This document shows positions 1 through 7,439 of a stretch of DNA of 64,000 bases, piece by piece. Within the stretch, counting starts at the first letter, position 1; every line of letters starts with the position of its first letter. Position numbers and translations under genes: made by a program. Source of the DNA: Pseudomonas proteolytica (lineage in GTDB: Bacteria; Pseudomonadota; Gammaproteobacteria; Pseudomonadales; Pseudomonadaceae); contig NZ_VFEV01000017.1 of NCBI RefSeq assembly GCF_007858275.1, positions 62,001 through 126,000 of the forward strand. Reading direction: 5' to 3'. Under the pieces are notes generated by a model. The model worked only from the letters and a program-made list of their open reading frames with translations, was not told the DNA's origin and did no database searches.

Positions 1-2
1 CC

Positions 3-95
3 CGCATCCTCAACAGTGAAGACGATCTTGAATTGTCGGCCACGCCGATACAGCTTTCGCTGCGAGCCGTTGCGTCCAAGCCAGGTAAAGGCTAG
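3..95 (+). CDS. 3' end of an unidentified upstream ICE gene (partial)
   Basis: An open frame enters from the left edge and encodes about 30 residues before a TAG at 93-95. It is followed 17 bases later by a terminator-like hairpin, which supports a real gene end here. The fragment is too short to assign to a family. Position suggests one of the ICE front genes, but that is inference. Confidence 0.45.
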   Translation, partial: RILNSEDDLELSATPIQLSLRAVASKPGKG

Positions 96-111
96 CTCAC
101 CACCTGATCAC

Positions 112-135
112 AAAGCCTCCATCCGGGGGCTTTTT
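112..135 (+). terminator. Rho-independent terminator or leader hairpin
   Basis: A nine-pair stem with loop ATCC (arms 112-120 and 125-133, one T-G pair) runs into TTTTT. It lies just after the partial gene ending at 95 and about 100 bases before the next start, so it can end the first transcript or attenuate the second. Confidence 0.6.
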
Positions 136-238
136 CTGAACAGCGGCCATGTGACCGCATGCCTGTCTCTCGTTCCTTTCACAAGGAGCGCCCTCTGCCG
201 TCGGTGCCCGCCGGCACGCCAGCCTGGAGACAGCCCAC

Positions 239-1081
239 ATGCGCGACCCGTTCAAGATCGACCAGCCCACCTGTATCAGTTTCAGCGCTGGTCGCACCAG
301 CGCCTACATGCTGTGGCGAGTGTTGCAAGCCAATGCGGGCCGGCCTATCGATACCGTGGTCTGCTTCGCCAACACCGGCAAGGAAGTGGAGGCCACGCTG
401 CGTTTCGTGCGCGAGTGCAGCATACGGTGGCAGGTGCCGATCCAATGGCTCGAATACCGCGATGCGTTGCCCGGCTTCGCGGTGGTCGATTTCGCAAGCG
501 CCAGCCGGCAAGGCGAACCCTTCGAGGCGCTAATCCGCAAGCGCCAGTACCTGCCCAACCCGGTAGCTCGGGGCTGCACCACCTCCCTGAAAATCCGTGC
601 AATGCACAAGTTCGTACGCAGTTTGGGCTGGACCGATTGGGATCAGTTCATCGGCATCCGGGCTGACGAGCAGCGCCGCGTGGCGAAGATCAGGACGCGC
701 GGTCATTCCACAGAGTCCAGCAGAGAGACGATGTGCATGCCGTTGGCCGAGGCTGGCGTGAGCGTGCGCGAGGTGACCGCCTTCTGGCAGGCCCAGCCCT
801 TCGATCTGGAATTGCTGACCGTGAACGGCCGCACGCTCGAAGGCAACTGCGACCTGTGCTTTCTCAAGCCACAGGGACAGCGGCTGGCACTGATCAAGGC
901 CAAACCGGGGTCCGCCGTCTGGTGGATACGTATGGAGTCTTTGAATCTTGCCAGCAAACCCAGCGGCGCGCGCTTTCGCAACGATGGCCCGACCTATGCC
1001 GACTTGGCCCGATTCGCCGCCCACCAGCGCGACATGTTCGATTCCGACAAAGAGTCCATCGCCTGTTTTTGTGGTGACTGA
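239..1081 (+). CDS. PAPS-reductase-family (adenine nucleotide alpha-hydrolase fold) protein
   Basis: A 280-residue protein with a PP-loop near its N-terminus (SFSAGRTSAYML, about residues 14-25), as in phosphoadenosine phosphosulfate reductase and DndC-type enzymes that bind ATP or PAPS. Conserved cysteines occur as GCTT near 118, CDLC near 203 and a C-terminal CFCGD, which could hold a metal or Fe-S centre. GGAGA stands ahead of the ATG. Stand-alone members of this family are common in the front region of ICEs, but their substrate is not established. No dnd or other DNA-modification genes are adjacent, so a phosphorothioation role is not supported. The family call is fairly sure and the function is unknown. 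Confidence 0.75.
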   Translation: MRDPFKIDQPTCISFSAGRTSAYMLWRVLQANAGRPIDTVVCFANTGKEVEATLRFVRECSIRWQVPIQWLEYRDALPGFAVVDFASASRQGEPFEALIRKRQYLPNPVARGCTTSLKIRAMHKFVRSLGWTDWDQFIGIRADEQRRVAKIRTRGHSTESSRETMCMPLAEAGVSVREVTAFWQAQPFDLELLTVNGRTLEGNCDLCFLKPQGQRLALIKAKPGSAVWWIRMESLNLASKPSGARFRNDGPTYADLARFAAHQRDMFDSDKESIACFCGD

Positions 1082-1159
1082 ACAATGGGGATGCGCGCCA
1101 GTACCGATTTCCGGTAGCGGGCACATCGCACGGGTGCCACGTTACAGCCATGTTCCGCT

Positions 1160-1270
1160 GACGTTGTCAGCAACATGCCCAGGTGGTCACGATCTTCAAG
1201 ACTACGGCGCGGTTCCGTCCGCGTTGATCAATCCAGTTCGCACTCGGCATCCCAGATGCGAACGCCCATC
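1160..1270 (+). repeat. Dispersed ICE leader repeat, copy A
   Basis: This stretch between the PAPS-reductase-like gene and the DUF3577 gene aligns by eye with 20768-20878, ahead of radC. Shared blocks include ACATGCCCAG, TCTTCAAG, CGCGGTT, CCGCGTTGA and CAGTTCGC. It looks like a conserved non-coding leader rather than a gene. Confidence 0.65.
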
Positions 1271-1321
1271 GAGTCTTCGATGGTGATGCCAATCTAGTTG
1301 TACCGGATCCCAGGATCCATC

Positions 1322-1364
1322 AACCCACGCGGGGGTTACACACCTCCCGTCCGGGTCGGTGTGT
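1322..1364 (+). promoter_or_regulatory. Tandem hairpins in the DUF3577 leader
   Basis: Two hairpins follow each other: AACCC/GGGTT around 1322-1336, then a long stem made of ACACACC (1338-1344) with GGTGTGT (1358-1364) enclosing CCCG-TC-CGGG. They lie 36 bases upstream of the ATG at 1401 and suggest a structured mRNA leader. There is no T-run, so a simple terminator is less likely. Confidence 0.5.
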
Positions 1365-1400
1365 CTCCGCACTCTTGTCCTTCAAGTCTGGAGATTCACC

Positions 1401-1952
1401 ATGACCACTTCATCCGAAAAAACCTTTTTTGATCTTCACATCACCGGCCTCGGTTATCTCAATCGCGTTCGCGAAGTGAAGCCAAAGAAAGGTGATCCGT
1501 TCCTGGCCTGCGATATCGCAGCGCTCAATGGTCCGAGCGACGACGTCTCGTACGTGCGTTTTGATACGCGCGTTTCGGGCTCGGAAGCACAACATCTGGT
1601 TCGTCGCTGCATCGAGGCCGTCGAGGCTGAGAAGAAAGTGATGATCGGGTTCCGACTCAGCGACCTGTGGGCCGACACCTTCACTTACTCCAAAGGTAAA
1701 CGTGCAGGCGAACAGGGCGTGAGCTTCAAGGCCCGTCTGTTGTTCATCAGTTGGATCAAGGTCGACAGTGCTTTGGTTTACAAAGCCGAGCCGAAATCGA
1801 CCAAGGCCGATGAAAGCGAATCGCAAGCCCCTGCGGCTTCCGAAACGCCTGTCACCCAGGAAGCACCCGGCTCGGAAACCTCCGAGCCTGTCGCAGAACC
1901 TGTCGACGAAGCCACCGATGCGCAAGCACCAGCACTGGCCGAGTCGTTCTAA
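1401..1952 (+). CDS. STY4534-family ICE replication protein (DUF3577)
   Basis: A 183-residue protein. The N-terminal two thirds (TFFDLHITGLGYLNRVREV onward) matches the DUF3577/STY4534 family found in the front region of GI-type ICEs and often labelled an ICE replication protein. Its first part reads like a small OB-fold, single-strand-binding-type domain, but that is inference. The last 50 residues are rich in Pro, Glu, Ser and Ala and look disordered. The ATG at 1401 follows CTGGAGATTCACC with a good ribosome-binding site; an in-frame TTG at 1359 has none. It sits in its own leader-flanked unit next to the DUF932 gene. Confidence 0.8.
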   Translation: MTTSSEKTFFDLHITGLGYLNRVREVKPKKGDPFLACDIAALNGPSDDVSYVRFDTRVSGSEAQHLVRRCIEAVEAEKKVMIGFRLSDLWADTFTYSKGKRAGEQGVSFKARLLFISWIKVDSALVYKAEPKSTKADESESQAPAASETPVTQEAPGSETSEPVAEPVDEATDAQAPALAESF

Positions 1953-2122
1953 TCCGTAACGCCGGGGTGGTCCTTCGATTCAACCCTCGTGGGGTTGACT
2001 TCGGGCCGACATAAGCCCCGGCCTTCCTTCATTGCCTGAATGGGTTATTACGCCAATGGCGTATCCATCCGCATCGGTACGACCGACATGCAGATGGGTT
2101 TCTCCCTGCCAATTTTCGTCCA

Positions 2123-2144
2123 GCCCCTGCATTGCAGGGCTTTT
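2123..2144 (+). terminator. Terminator-like hairpin ahead of the DUF932 gene
   Basis: GCCCCTGC (2123-2130) pairs with GCAGGGC (2134-2140) with one bulged C, and TTTT follows. It can end the DUF3577 transcript or attenuate the DUF932 gene starting at 2216. Confidence 0.55.
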
Positions 2145-2215
2145 GTCCTATGCACTCGTGTTCGCCTGGCTCCATGCCAGTCGTTGCCGGCTGCTCAATT
2201 TTCAAGGAGTTTGTC

Positions 2216-3043
2216 ATGCAACTTGCATCTCGTTTTGCATCACGTTCCCCAGTGCTACGTGCTGATCATCCGCTGTCCGATGACCAGATCCGCGCAATCG
2301 CCCCTTCCATCTTCGCGGAAAACCCGCATGAAAGCCGTTCCGAGCGGTACAGCTACATACCGACCTGCGCTGTACTGGCGAAACTACGCGATGAAGGGTT
2401 CGAGCCCTTCATGGTGTGCCAGACCCGCGTGCGTCACGAAGACCGTCGTGAATTCACCAAGCACATGCTCCGGCTTCGTCATGCGAGCCAGATCAATGGC
2501 AAAGAGGCCAATGAAATTATCTTGCTCAATAGTCACGACGGCACGAGCAGCTATCAGATGCTGGCTGGCATGTTCCGCTTCGTCTGCCAAAACGGTCTGG
2601 TGTGCGGCAACATCGTCGGCGACGTCCGTGTGCCTCACAAGGGCAACGTGACGGAACATGTCATCGAGGGCGCCTATGAAGTCCTGCGTGGCTTCGACCA
2701 GGTACAGGACTCCCACGAAGCCATGCGAGCTATCACGCTCGACGATGGCGAAGCAGAGGTCTTTGCGCGCTCGGCACTGATGCTCAAGTACGACAGCCCG
2801 GACAAGGTGCTGCCGATCACTGAAAGCCAGGTGTTGGCGACACGCCGGTTCGATGACCAACGCACGGATCTGTGGTCGGTGTTTAACCGAGTACAGGAAA
2901 ATCTGGTCAAAGGAGGTCTGTCTAGTCGGACCGCCAACGGTCGCCATCAACGCACACGCCCTGTGCAAGGCATCGATCAGAACGTGCGCCTCAATCGGGC
3001 GTTGTGGTTGCTGGCCGAAGGTCTGCGGCAACTCAAAGCTTGA
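2216..3043 (+). CDS. DUF932 domain protein of ICE front region
   Basis: A 275-residue protein of the DUF932 (phage/plasmid-like, TIGR03299-related) family, recognised from its N-terminus (RADHPLSDDQIRAIAPSIFA), the central RFVCQNGLVCG block and the C-terminal NRALWLLAEGL. These proteins are widespread on plasmids, phages and ICEs and have no firmly known biochemical role. The ATG at 2216 was chosen over the upstream in-frame ATG at 2132 because AAGGAG sits at 2204-2209 and the upstream residues fall in the hairpin leader. The downstream unit begins about 140 bases later. There is no catalytic motif I can name. Confidence 0.8.
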   Translation: MQLASRFASRSPVLRADHPLSDDQIRAIAPSIFAENPHESRSERYSYIPTCAVLAKLRDEGFEPFMVCQTRVRHEDRREFTKHMLRLRHASQINGKEANEIILLNSHDGTSSYQMLAGMFRFVCQNGLVCGNIVGDVRVPHKGNVTEHVIEGAYEVLRGFDQVQDSHEAMRAITLDDGEAEVFARSALMLKYDSPDKVLPITESQVLATRRFDDQRTDLWSVFNRVQENLVKGGLSSRTANGRHQRTRPVQGIDQNVRLNRALWLLAEGLRQLKA

Positions 3044-3365
3044 CCGCACGCTGACTGCGCCCACTCCGGGCAGAGTCCGCGGTTCTCACACATCGTTCCT
3101 GCCAGAGCGTTCTTCAATCCCCAAGGGGCTGTACTGGCCTCGCGGGCTGGTGCCGTCCCTGCTTCTTCGAAAGGACATCACCATGCCTCATGTATCCGCC
3201 ATCCAACCGCTACTGCGCATCGACGAATACCCAGACCTGATGGCCGACGGCTGTGCTAGTGATGTTTGTCTCCCGGTAGCCCTCGTGTCGCCTCAATCCA
3301 CAATCGGAAGCAACCGCCTGTTCAAAGGTAGGCGATCGATTTCTTCATCCCAAAGGAGCTTTACC

Positions 3366-3638
3366 ATGAACCTTCGATACCTTCCACGTCTGCGCTCCGC
3401 GCGGCCCTCCTCTGCCCCCAGGTTTTCAAGCGGCCCCCTGAAGCTCAGCGACAGAATGCAGTCGCTGGACAGCAAGGGACTGATCGCCCCCCAACGCTTT
3501 CTGCATCGCCATTTGCACGGTGACTGGGGCGAACTTGATGAGTCTGAGCGCCGTGCCACCAGTGCTGCTCTTGAGTCCGGGGGCATTGCCCTCACGCTAT
3601 CAAGTGACGCCACGATTGGCGTTGGTGGTTATCACTGA
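3366..3638 (+). CDS. Small ICE protein with HGDWG motif (paralogue 1)
   Basis: A 90-residue basic protein whose core (LDSKGLIAPQRFLHRH then LHGDWGEL) is shared with the next gene. Such small GDWG proteins are often called plasmid-related proteins in ICEs; their function is unknown. AAAGGAGCT precedes the ATG at 3366. The frame is open upstream to a second ATG at 3183, which has its own AAAGGA site, so a 151-residue form is possible. The extra N-terminal part (3183-3365) has no recognised homology and may be the remnant of a separate small gene fused by loss of its stop. The C-terminus lacks the tail found in the second paralogue. Confidence 0.6.
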   Translation: MNLRYLPRLRSARPSSAPRFSSGPLKLSDRMQSLDSKGLIAPQRFLHRHLHGDWGELDESERRATSAALESGGIALTLSSDATIGVGGYH

Positions 3639-3721
3639 CGAGCAACGCAGTCTCACGATCATTCAATTACTCGTCGAGGCAGTTGCACCCTGAAGGCCGA
3701 GATTGTCGGTTTATCCACCTG

Positions 3722-3740
3722 TTGGGGCCCATCACCCCAA
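3722..3740 (+). promoter_or_regulatory. Leader hairpin before HGDWG paralogue 2
   Basis: TTGGGG (3722-3727) pairs with CCCCAA (3735-3740) around a seven-base loop, 31 bases upstream of the ATG at 3772. It parallels the hairpins ahead of the other front genes. Confidence 0.4.
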
Positions 3741-3771
3741 GGGTGCTGTGGTCCTCAACAAGGAGACTTCC

Positions 3772-4080
3772 ATGGCACATTCATCCAGAAACCACCGCCG
3801 CCACTCCAAGCTGCTGTTTCCGGTTGGCGCGTTGATCTTCAGCAAGGGCGTCGATCGCCTGATGCGTGAAGGTCGCCTTGATCCAATGCCGTTCTTTCAA
3901 CGTCATGCGCATGGCGACTGGGGCCAGGTTTCCGACGAGACCTGGTACGCCAACAACGCCGCGCTGAAGATCGACGGGCAGCTCAATTCATTCTACGTGG
4001 TCACCCGCGAAATCCGCCTTAGCATCATGTCCGAGGCCGACCGCAGTGCCACCATGATCCGGCTACCGTCGGAACGCTGA
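3772..4080 (+). CDS. Small ICE protein with HGDWG motif (paralogue 2)
   Basis: A 102-residue protein with the same core as the preceding gene: a (M)R-E/K-G-x-L/I-x-P stretch, then FFQRHAHGDWGQV and a conserved Asn-Ala-Ala-Leu. After the core it carries a 40-residue C-terminal strand-rich segment (SFYVVTREIRLSIM) that the first paralogue lacks. AAGGAG lies upstream of the ATG at 3772; an in-frame ATG at 3703 would start inside the leader. No function is known to me. The tandem arrangement suggests duplication followed by divergence, or two partners with related folds. Confidence 0.65.
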   Translation: MAHSSRNHRRHSKLLFPVGALIFSKGVDRLMREGRLDPMPFFQRHAHGDWGQVSDETWYANNAALKIDGQLNSFYVVTREIRLSIMSEADRSATMIRLPSER

Positions 4081-4148
4081 GGCCGCTCTTGCAATTATCT
4101 ACCGACTTCCGGTCGCCAGTACCGGTCAGTCACTTTTTTCACCGCCCC

Positions 4149-4192
4149 GGGGCCTAACTCGGCCCCTGCCCCCCCTGCCCCCCCTGTCCCCC
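4149..4192 (+). repeat. GGGGCC hairpin plus CCCCTG-type low-complexity tract
   Basis: GGGGCC (4149-4154) pairs with GGCCCC (4161-4166). It is followed to 4192 by near-perfect direct repeats of a CCCCCCCTG-like unit. The stretch lies between the HGDWG gene and pilL, and repeats of this kind are prone to slippage. No gene is seen in 4081-4324. Confidence 0.6.
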
Positions 4193-4324
4193 TTGGCCTA
4201 AGGCAGAGTTTCCGAGCGAGGTCAAAGGCATGATCAATCTGGTGACTCGGCGAATCCTATTGTTTGCTGATACACCGGCCTTGTGAGGCGATGGTGTCGG
4301 TTCCACGCTCCAGAGAACTGACCG

Positions 4325-4909
4325 ATGCCAGCATTCAGCCAAAATCACCCCAGCAGGGTCTTACTCTGCCTGCTGATGACAGCCGCTCTGGCCAGTTGCA
4401 CGACGGCATCCGCTCCGACTCCACCCACTTCGGTTGAACCCGCAGAGAAAGGTCCCAGCACGTCCACGCGCGGGGTGCCGGAGTTCATCTCAGTGGTGCG
4501 TTATGGTCGGTACACCCTGGTCGAGTTGGCTCCGGTATCAGCGCAACAGGACCTGCTGCTTCAGGTCGTCGACGTGACCGTTCCCGGCACACGCACAGCC
4601 ACCGTTGGGGACGCCCTGCGTCATGTCCTGCTCCGTTCTGGCTACCAGTTGTGTTCCAGCAGTGATATCGCAGCGCTGAATGCGCTCCCGCTACCGGCTT
4701 CGCACTACCGACTGGGCCCGCTGTTATTGCGTGATGCCCTGCTCACGCTGGCCGGTCCTGCCTGGGATCTGGAGGTCGACGACGGCGCACGCCGGATCTG
4801 CTTCACACGCGCAGTGCAGCCCACCACCGGTGGTGCACTTCCCCAATCCGGACCGGTCGCCCCTGTCGACATAGCGCGGCCTCCATTGAAAACGGAGGCC
4901 AGGCCATGA
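4325..4909 (+). CDS. pilL: PilL-N domain lipoprotein (TIGR03748-type)
   Basis: A 194-residue lipoprotein with a signal peptide ending in the lipobox LASC (Cys about residue 25). The region from FISVVRYGRYTLVELAP through QDLLLQVVDVTVP is typical of the PilL N-terminal family of ICEs, the first gene of the conjugation block. In pKLC102-type elements PilL belongs to the type IV pilus/mating-pair machinery; here only the N-terminal domain is present and no other pil genes are in the window. It overlaps the next gene by four bases (ATGA), so the two are translationally coupled. It is probably anchored to the outer or inner membrane facing the periplasm. Confidence 0.8.
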   Translation: MPAFSQNHPSRVLLCLLMTAALASCTTASAPTPPTSVEPAEKGPSTSTRGVPEFISVVRYGRYTLVELAPVSAQQDLLLQVVDVTVPGTRTATVGDALRHVLLRSGYQLCSSSDIAALNALPLPASHYRLGPLLLRDALLTLAGPAWDLEVDDGARRICFTRAVQPTTGGALPQSGPVAPVDIARPPLKTEARP

Positions 4910-5562
4910 GGGGATTTCAATCCACCCCAGGCGACTCCCTCAGCATGCTGTTACGTGCGGCCAGCATCGCATGGCTGACCCTCATCAGCGCAGCCACGAT
5001 CGTCAACCACGTCTCGCTGTCGAGTCTGGCCACCCAGGCCAGAGCCAACGCTCAGGCCAGCCAGGTTGTTGCCCTGGAAACCCGTCTGACTGAGCTGAGC
5101 CAGCGCCTCGACTCATTGCAGAAACAGCCTGTCGCCTTGACCCAAGCCCATTATGAGGCTGATAGCAAAGCTCTTGCCCAACGGATGACCGCCGTTGAAA
5201 GCGGGCTTGATCAGCGTCTGACAGCAGCCAGCCTTTCCTCCCTGGAAACACGCATCGACCAATTGACCAGTCGTCTGGATAAACCCAACCAGACGACTCC
5301 AGTATCGGTACGCGCCCGTGTGATACACCCGACAAAACCGACCCAAGCAGCGAGCCTACCGTTCACGGTTATGGGGACCGAGCTTCGCGGCGGCGAACGA
5401 TTCCTGTCGATCCTGCCAACCGGCACTACCGCCTTTTCCGAGATACGCGTCCTGCGTCCCGGTGAGACCGACAGCGGCTGGCGCCTGCAAGCCATCGATG
5501 GCCAGACCGCCGTGTTCCAGCGCGAGAACGGTGGCCAGATGCACCGATTGACGCTGCCATAG
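4906..5562 (+). CDS. ICE membrane-anchored coiled-coil protein
   Basis: A 218-residue protein with one N-terminal membrane segment (SIAWLTLISAATIV, about residues 22-36), a coiled coil of roughly 90 residues rich in Leu, Gln and Arg (VVALETRLTELSQRLDSL and a second repeat near 85-115), and a C-terminal beta-rich periplasmic domain. It lies between pilL and the TIGR03759 gene, where PFGI-1-like ICEs encode a conserved hypothetical. The layout is that of an inner-membrane scaffold protein of the secretion channel, but this is inference. It begins inside the pilL stop (ATGA). Confidence 0.6.
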   Translation: MRGFQSTPGDSLSMLLRAASIAWLTLISAATIVNHVSLSSLATQARANAQASQVVALETRLTELSQRLDSLQKQPVALTQAHYEADSKALAQRMTAVESGLDQRLTAASLSSLETRIDQLTSRLDKPNQTTPVSVRARVIHPTKPTQAASLPFTVMGTELRGGERFLSILPTGTTAFSEIRVLRPGETDSGWRLQAIDGQTAVFQRENGGQMHRLTLP

Positions 5563-5571
5563 GGGCTCCGG

Positions 5572-6315
5572 ATGAACAGCAATCTTGTTTTCCGCGCGTT
5601 AACGCTGAGCCTGATCGCCTTCTTTAACTCTCCGGTGATCGCACAGAACGCTCTCACGATTGCCTCCACCGTCGCGCCCAGCGAGGAACAAACAGCGACC
5701 TCACGCGTCAGCGACGAACAACAGGCCCGTGACTGGGGGTTGCACACGGAAGAATGGGCTCGCTATCGCCAATTAATGCAGGGACCGCTGGGCCTCTTTT
5801 CGCCCAACCTCGACCCATTGACCGCACTTGGCATCGAAGCGCGCTCCGACAAGGAGCGCCGTCGCTATGCCGAGTTGCAGGTTCAGGTTGAAGCCCGCCG
5901 CGCCGAAAAGACGCTGGCATACCAGCGGGCCTACGACACCGCCTGGCAACGTCTACACCCGGGCATGCAACGTGTCACCCTGCCCGGCCATACTCCAGGC
6001 AATTCCTCCACCACCGTCAACAGCACGGACCGCATCGCCGTGTTCATCAAGGACGGCTGCGCGCCATGTGGCCTGGCGGTTCAGCAGTTGCAGGCATCTG
6101 ATGTCGGCTTCGACCTCTACATGGTCGGCAGCCGCGCCAACGACACGCTCATTCGCGACTGGGCGAAGCGAGCCAGCATCAATCCAGATCGCGTACGCAA
6201 CGGTTCAATCACGCTCAACCACGATGCCGGACGCTGGCTGTCTTTGGGCCTGCCGGGGGACCTGCCTGCCGTTGTGCGGCAGGTCAATGGCCAATGGCAA
6301 CGGCAACGGCAATGA
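5572..6315 (+). CDS. TIGR03759-family ICE protein (PFL_4693 family)
   Basis: A 247-residue exported protein with a signal peptide cut after VIAQ. It carries the family hallmark ARDWGLHTEEWARYRQLM near residues 52-69. A later DRIAVFIKDGCAPCGLAVQQL segment resembles a thioredoxin-like CxxC site (CAPC), as in other members. It is likely periplasmic and may help disulphide formation or assembly of the conjugation apparatus. It overlaps the lytic transglycosylase gene by four bases (ATGA at 6312). Confidence 0.85.
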   Translation: MNSNLVFRALTLSLIAFFNSPVIAQNALTIASTVAPSEEQTATSRVSDEQQARDWGLHTEEWARYRQLMQGPLGLFSPNLDPLTALGIEARSDKERRRYAELQVQVEARRAEKTLAYQRAYDTAWQRLHPGMQRVTLPGHTPGNSSTTVNSTDRIAVFIKDGCAPCGLAVQQLQASDVGFDLYMVGSRANDTLIRDWAKRASINPDRVRNGSITLNHDAGRWLSLGLPGDLPAVVRQVNGQWQRQRQ

Positions 6316-6881
6316 CCCGCTGGCGTCATCTGCTCGTGGTACTGGGCTGGATGACCATCATCGCCCCCGCCGGCGCGCAGGACGTACCGCCTCCGGCGTA
6401 CCAGATCGCCGCGCACCGAGCTGGCATTCCCTCTGCGGTGCTGTATGCGGTGGCGTTGCAGGAGAGCGGCCTGCAACGCGATGGCCGGCTGGTGCCGTGG
6501 CCCTGGACCCTGAATGTGGCGGGCGTATCGCGCCGTTTCAGTTCCCGCGCCAAAGCATGTACGGGTCTGCAAAAGGCGCTGCGGGAGGCTCCCCCCACAC
6601 GGGTCGACGCCGGCCTCGGCCAGGTCAACCTGGGTTATCAGAAGCACCGCTACCCGCAGCCCTGCGATCTACTCGACCCGTATCGCAACCTCGCTATCGC
6701 AGCGGAAATTCTGCGCGAACAGCACACCGACGGCGAGGACTGGCTGCTCGCCATTGGACGCTACCACCGCCCGGCAGGCGGGGCAGCGGCTGCCCGCTAC
6801 CGCATGAGTGTGCACAAGCACCTGCAGCGCGTGCTCGGCGGCGCCCTCGCTGAAAACTCCCCCAGGAGAAAACCACTATGA
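6312..6881 (+). CDS. Lytic transglycosylase (SLT domain) of the conjugation system
   Basis: A 189-residue secreted protein with a signal peptide (cut after PAGAQ). The SLT fold shows the catalytic Glu in VALQESGLQ (about residue 50), VDAGLGQVNLG and the NLAIAAEILREQ helix. It should cleave peptidoglycan glycan strands so that the T4SS channel can cross the wall. I chose the ATG at 6312, which overlaps the previous stop (ATGA); an ATG at 6294 adds six residues and cannot be excluded. It corresponds in position to the PFL_4694-type gene and couples to the next gene by four bases. Confidence 0.85.
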   Translation: MTRWRHLLVVLGWMTIIAPAGAQDVPPPAYQIAAHRAGIPSAVLYAVALQESGLQRDGRLVPWPWTLNVAGVSRRFSSRAKACTGLQKALREAPPTRVDAGLGQVNLGYQKHRYPQPCDLLDPYRNLAIAAEILREQHTDGEDWLLAIGRYHRPAGGAAAARYRMSVHKHLQRVLGGALAENSPRRKPL

Positions 6882-7429
6882 AGCTCCATCTTCCTCTGCG
6901 AATCGCCGCCCGATCGCTGTTCGGCCTGCTATGCCTGGCCACCGGGGGAGCGCTCGCAGACGCCGCCTCGTTGATCGTGGTCGAAGATCGTGGCGGTGTT
7001 TCGGCATGGCCCTACTACCAATCACTGAATCTGCGACCCCACCAGGACCAGCCGTTAGCCCCGTCCCTCGCCGCACCTCATCCGTCACAGCAACGTTTCA
7101 ACGAAACAGACATGCTGCCGGTTCGTTCCGGACGCCTGTCGCCGGGGGAGGAGCCGCGCAGGGTCATCCAGGCCCCCGGGCTGCGGCCAATGTTTCTGGT
7201 CGGCGATGACGACCGCTCGCGCCAATGGTTACGCGAGCGTGCAGCAATCCTGGGCGAATTGAATGCGGTCGGCTTGGTCGTCAACGTGGCATCTGCAGAC
7301 GCACTTGCCACCTTGCGCGGGCTGGCCCCGGGCCTGACACTATCGCCGGTATCGGGCGACGATCTCGCAGAACGTCTGGGGTTGCGCCATTACCCCGTGC
7401 TGGTCACTGCCACCGGCATTGAGCAGTGA
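6878..7429 (+). CDS. TIGR03765-family ICE protein (PFL_4695 family)
   Basis: A 183-residue protein with a signal peptide (cut near ALADA). The family block LIVVEDRGGVSAWPYYQ is near residues 33-49, with MLPVRSGRLSPGE and a C-terminal PVSGDDLAERLGLRHYPVL. These proteins always precede the TraD coupling-protein gene in this ICE class. The function is unknown beyond a periplasmic role in transfer. A clear AGGAG-type site (CCCAGGAG) precedes the ATG. Confidence 0.85.
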   Translation: MKLHLPLRIAARSLFGLLCLATGGALADAASLIVVEDRGGVSAWPYYQSLNLRPHQDQPLAPSLAAPHPSQQRFNETDMLPVRSGRLSPGEEPRRVIQAPGLRPMFLVGDDDRSRQWLRERAAILGELNAVGLVVNVASADALATLRGLAPGLTLSPVSGDDLAERLGLRHYPVLVTATGIEQ

Positions 7430-7439
7430 GCCACTCGCC

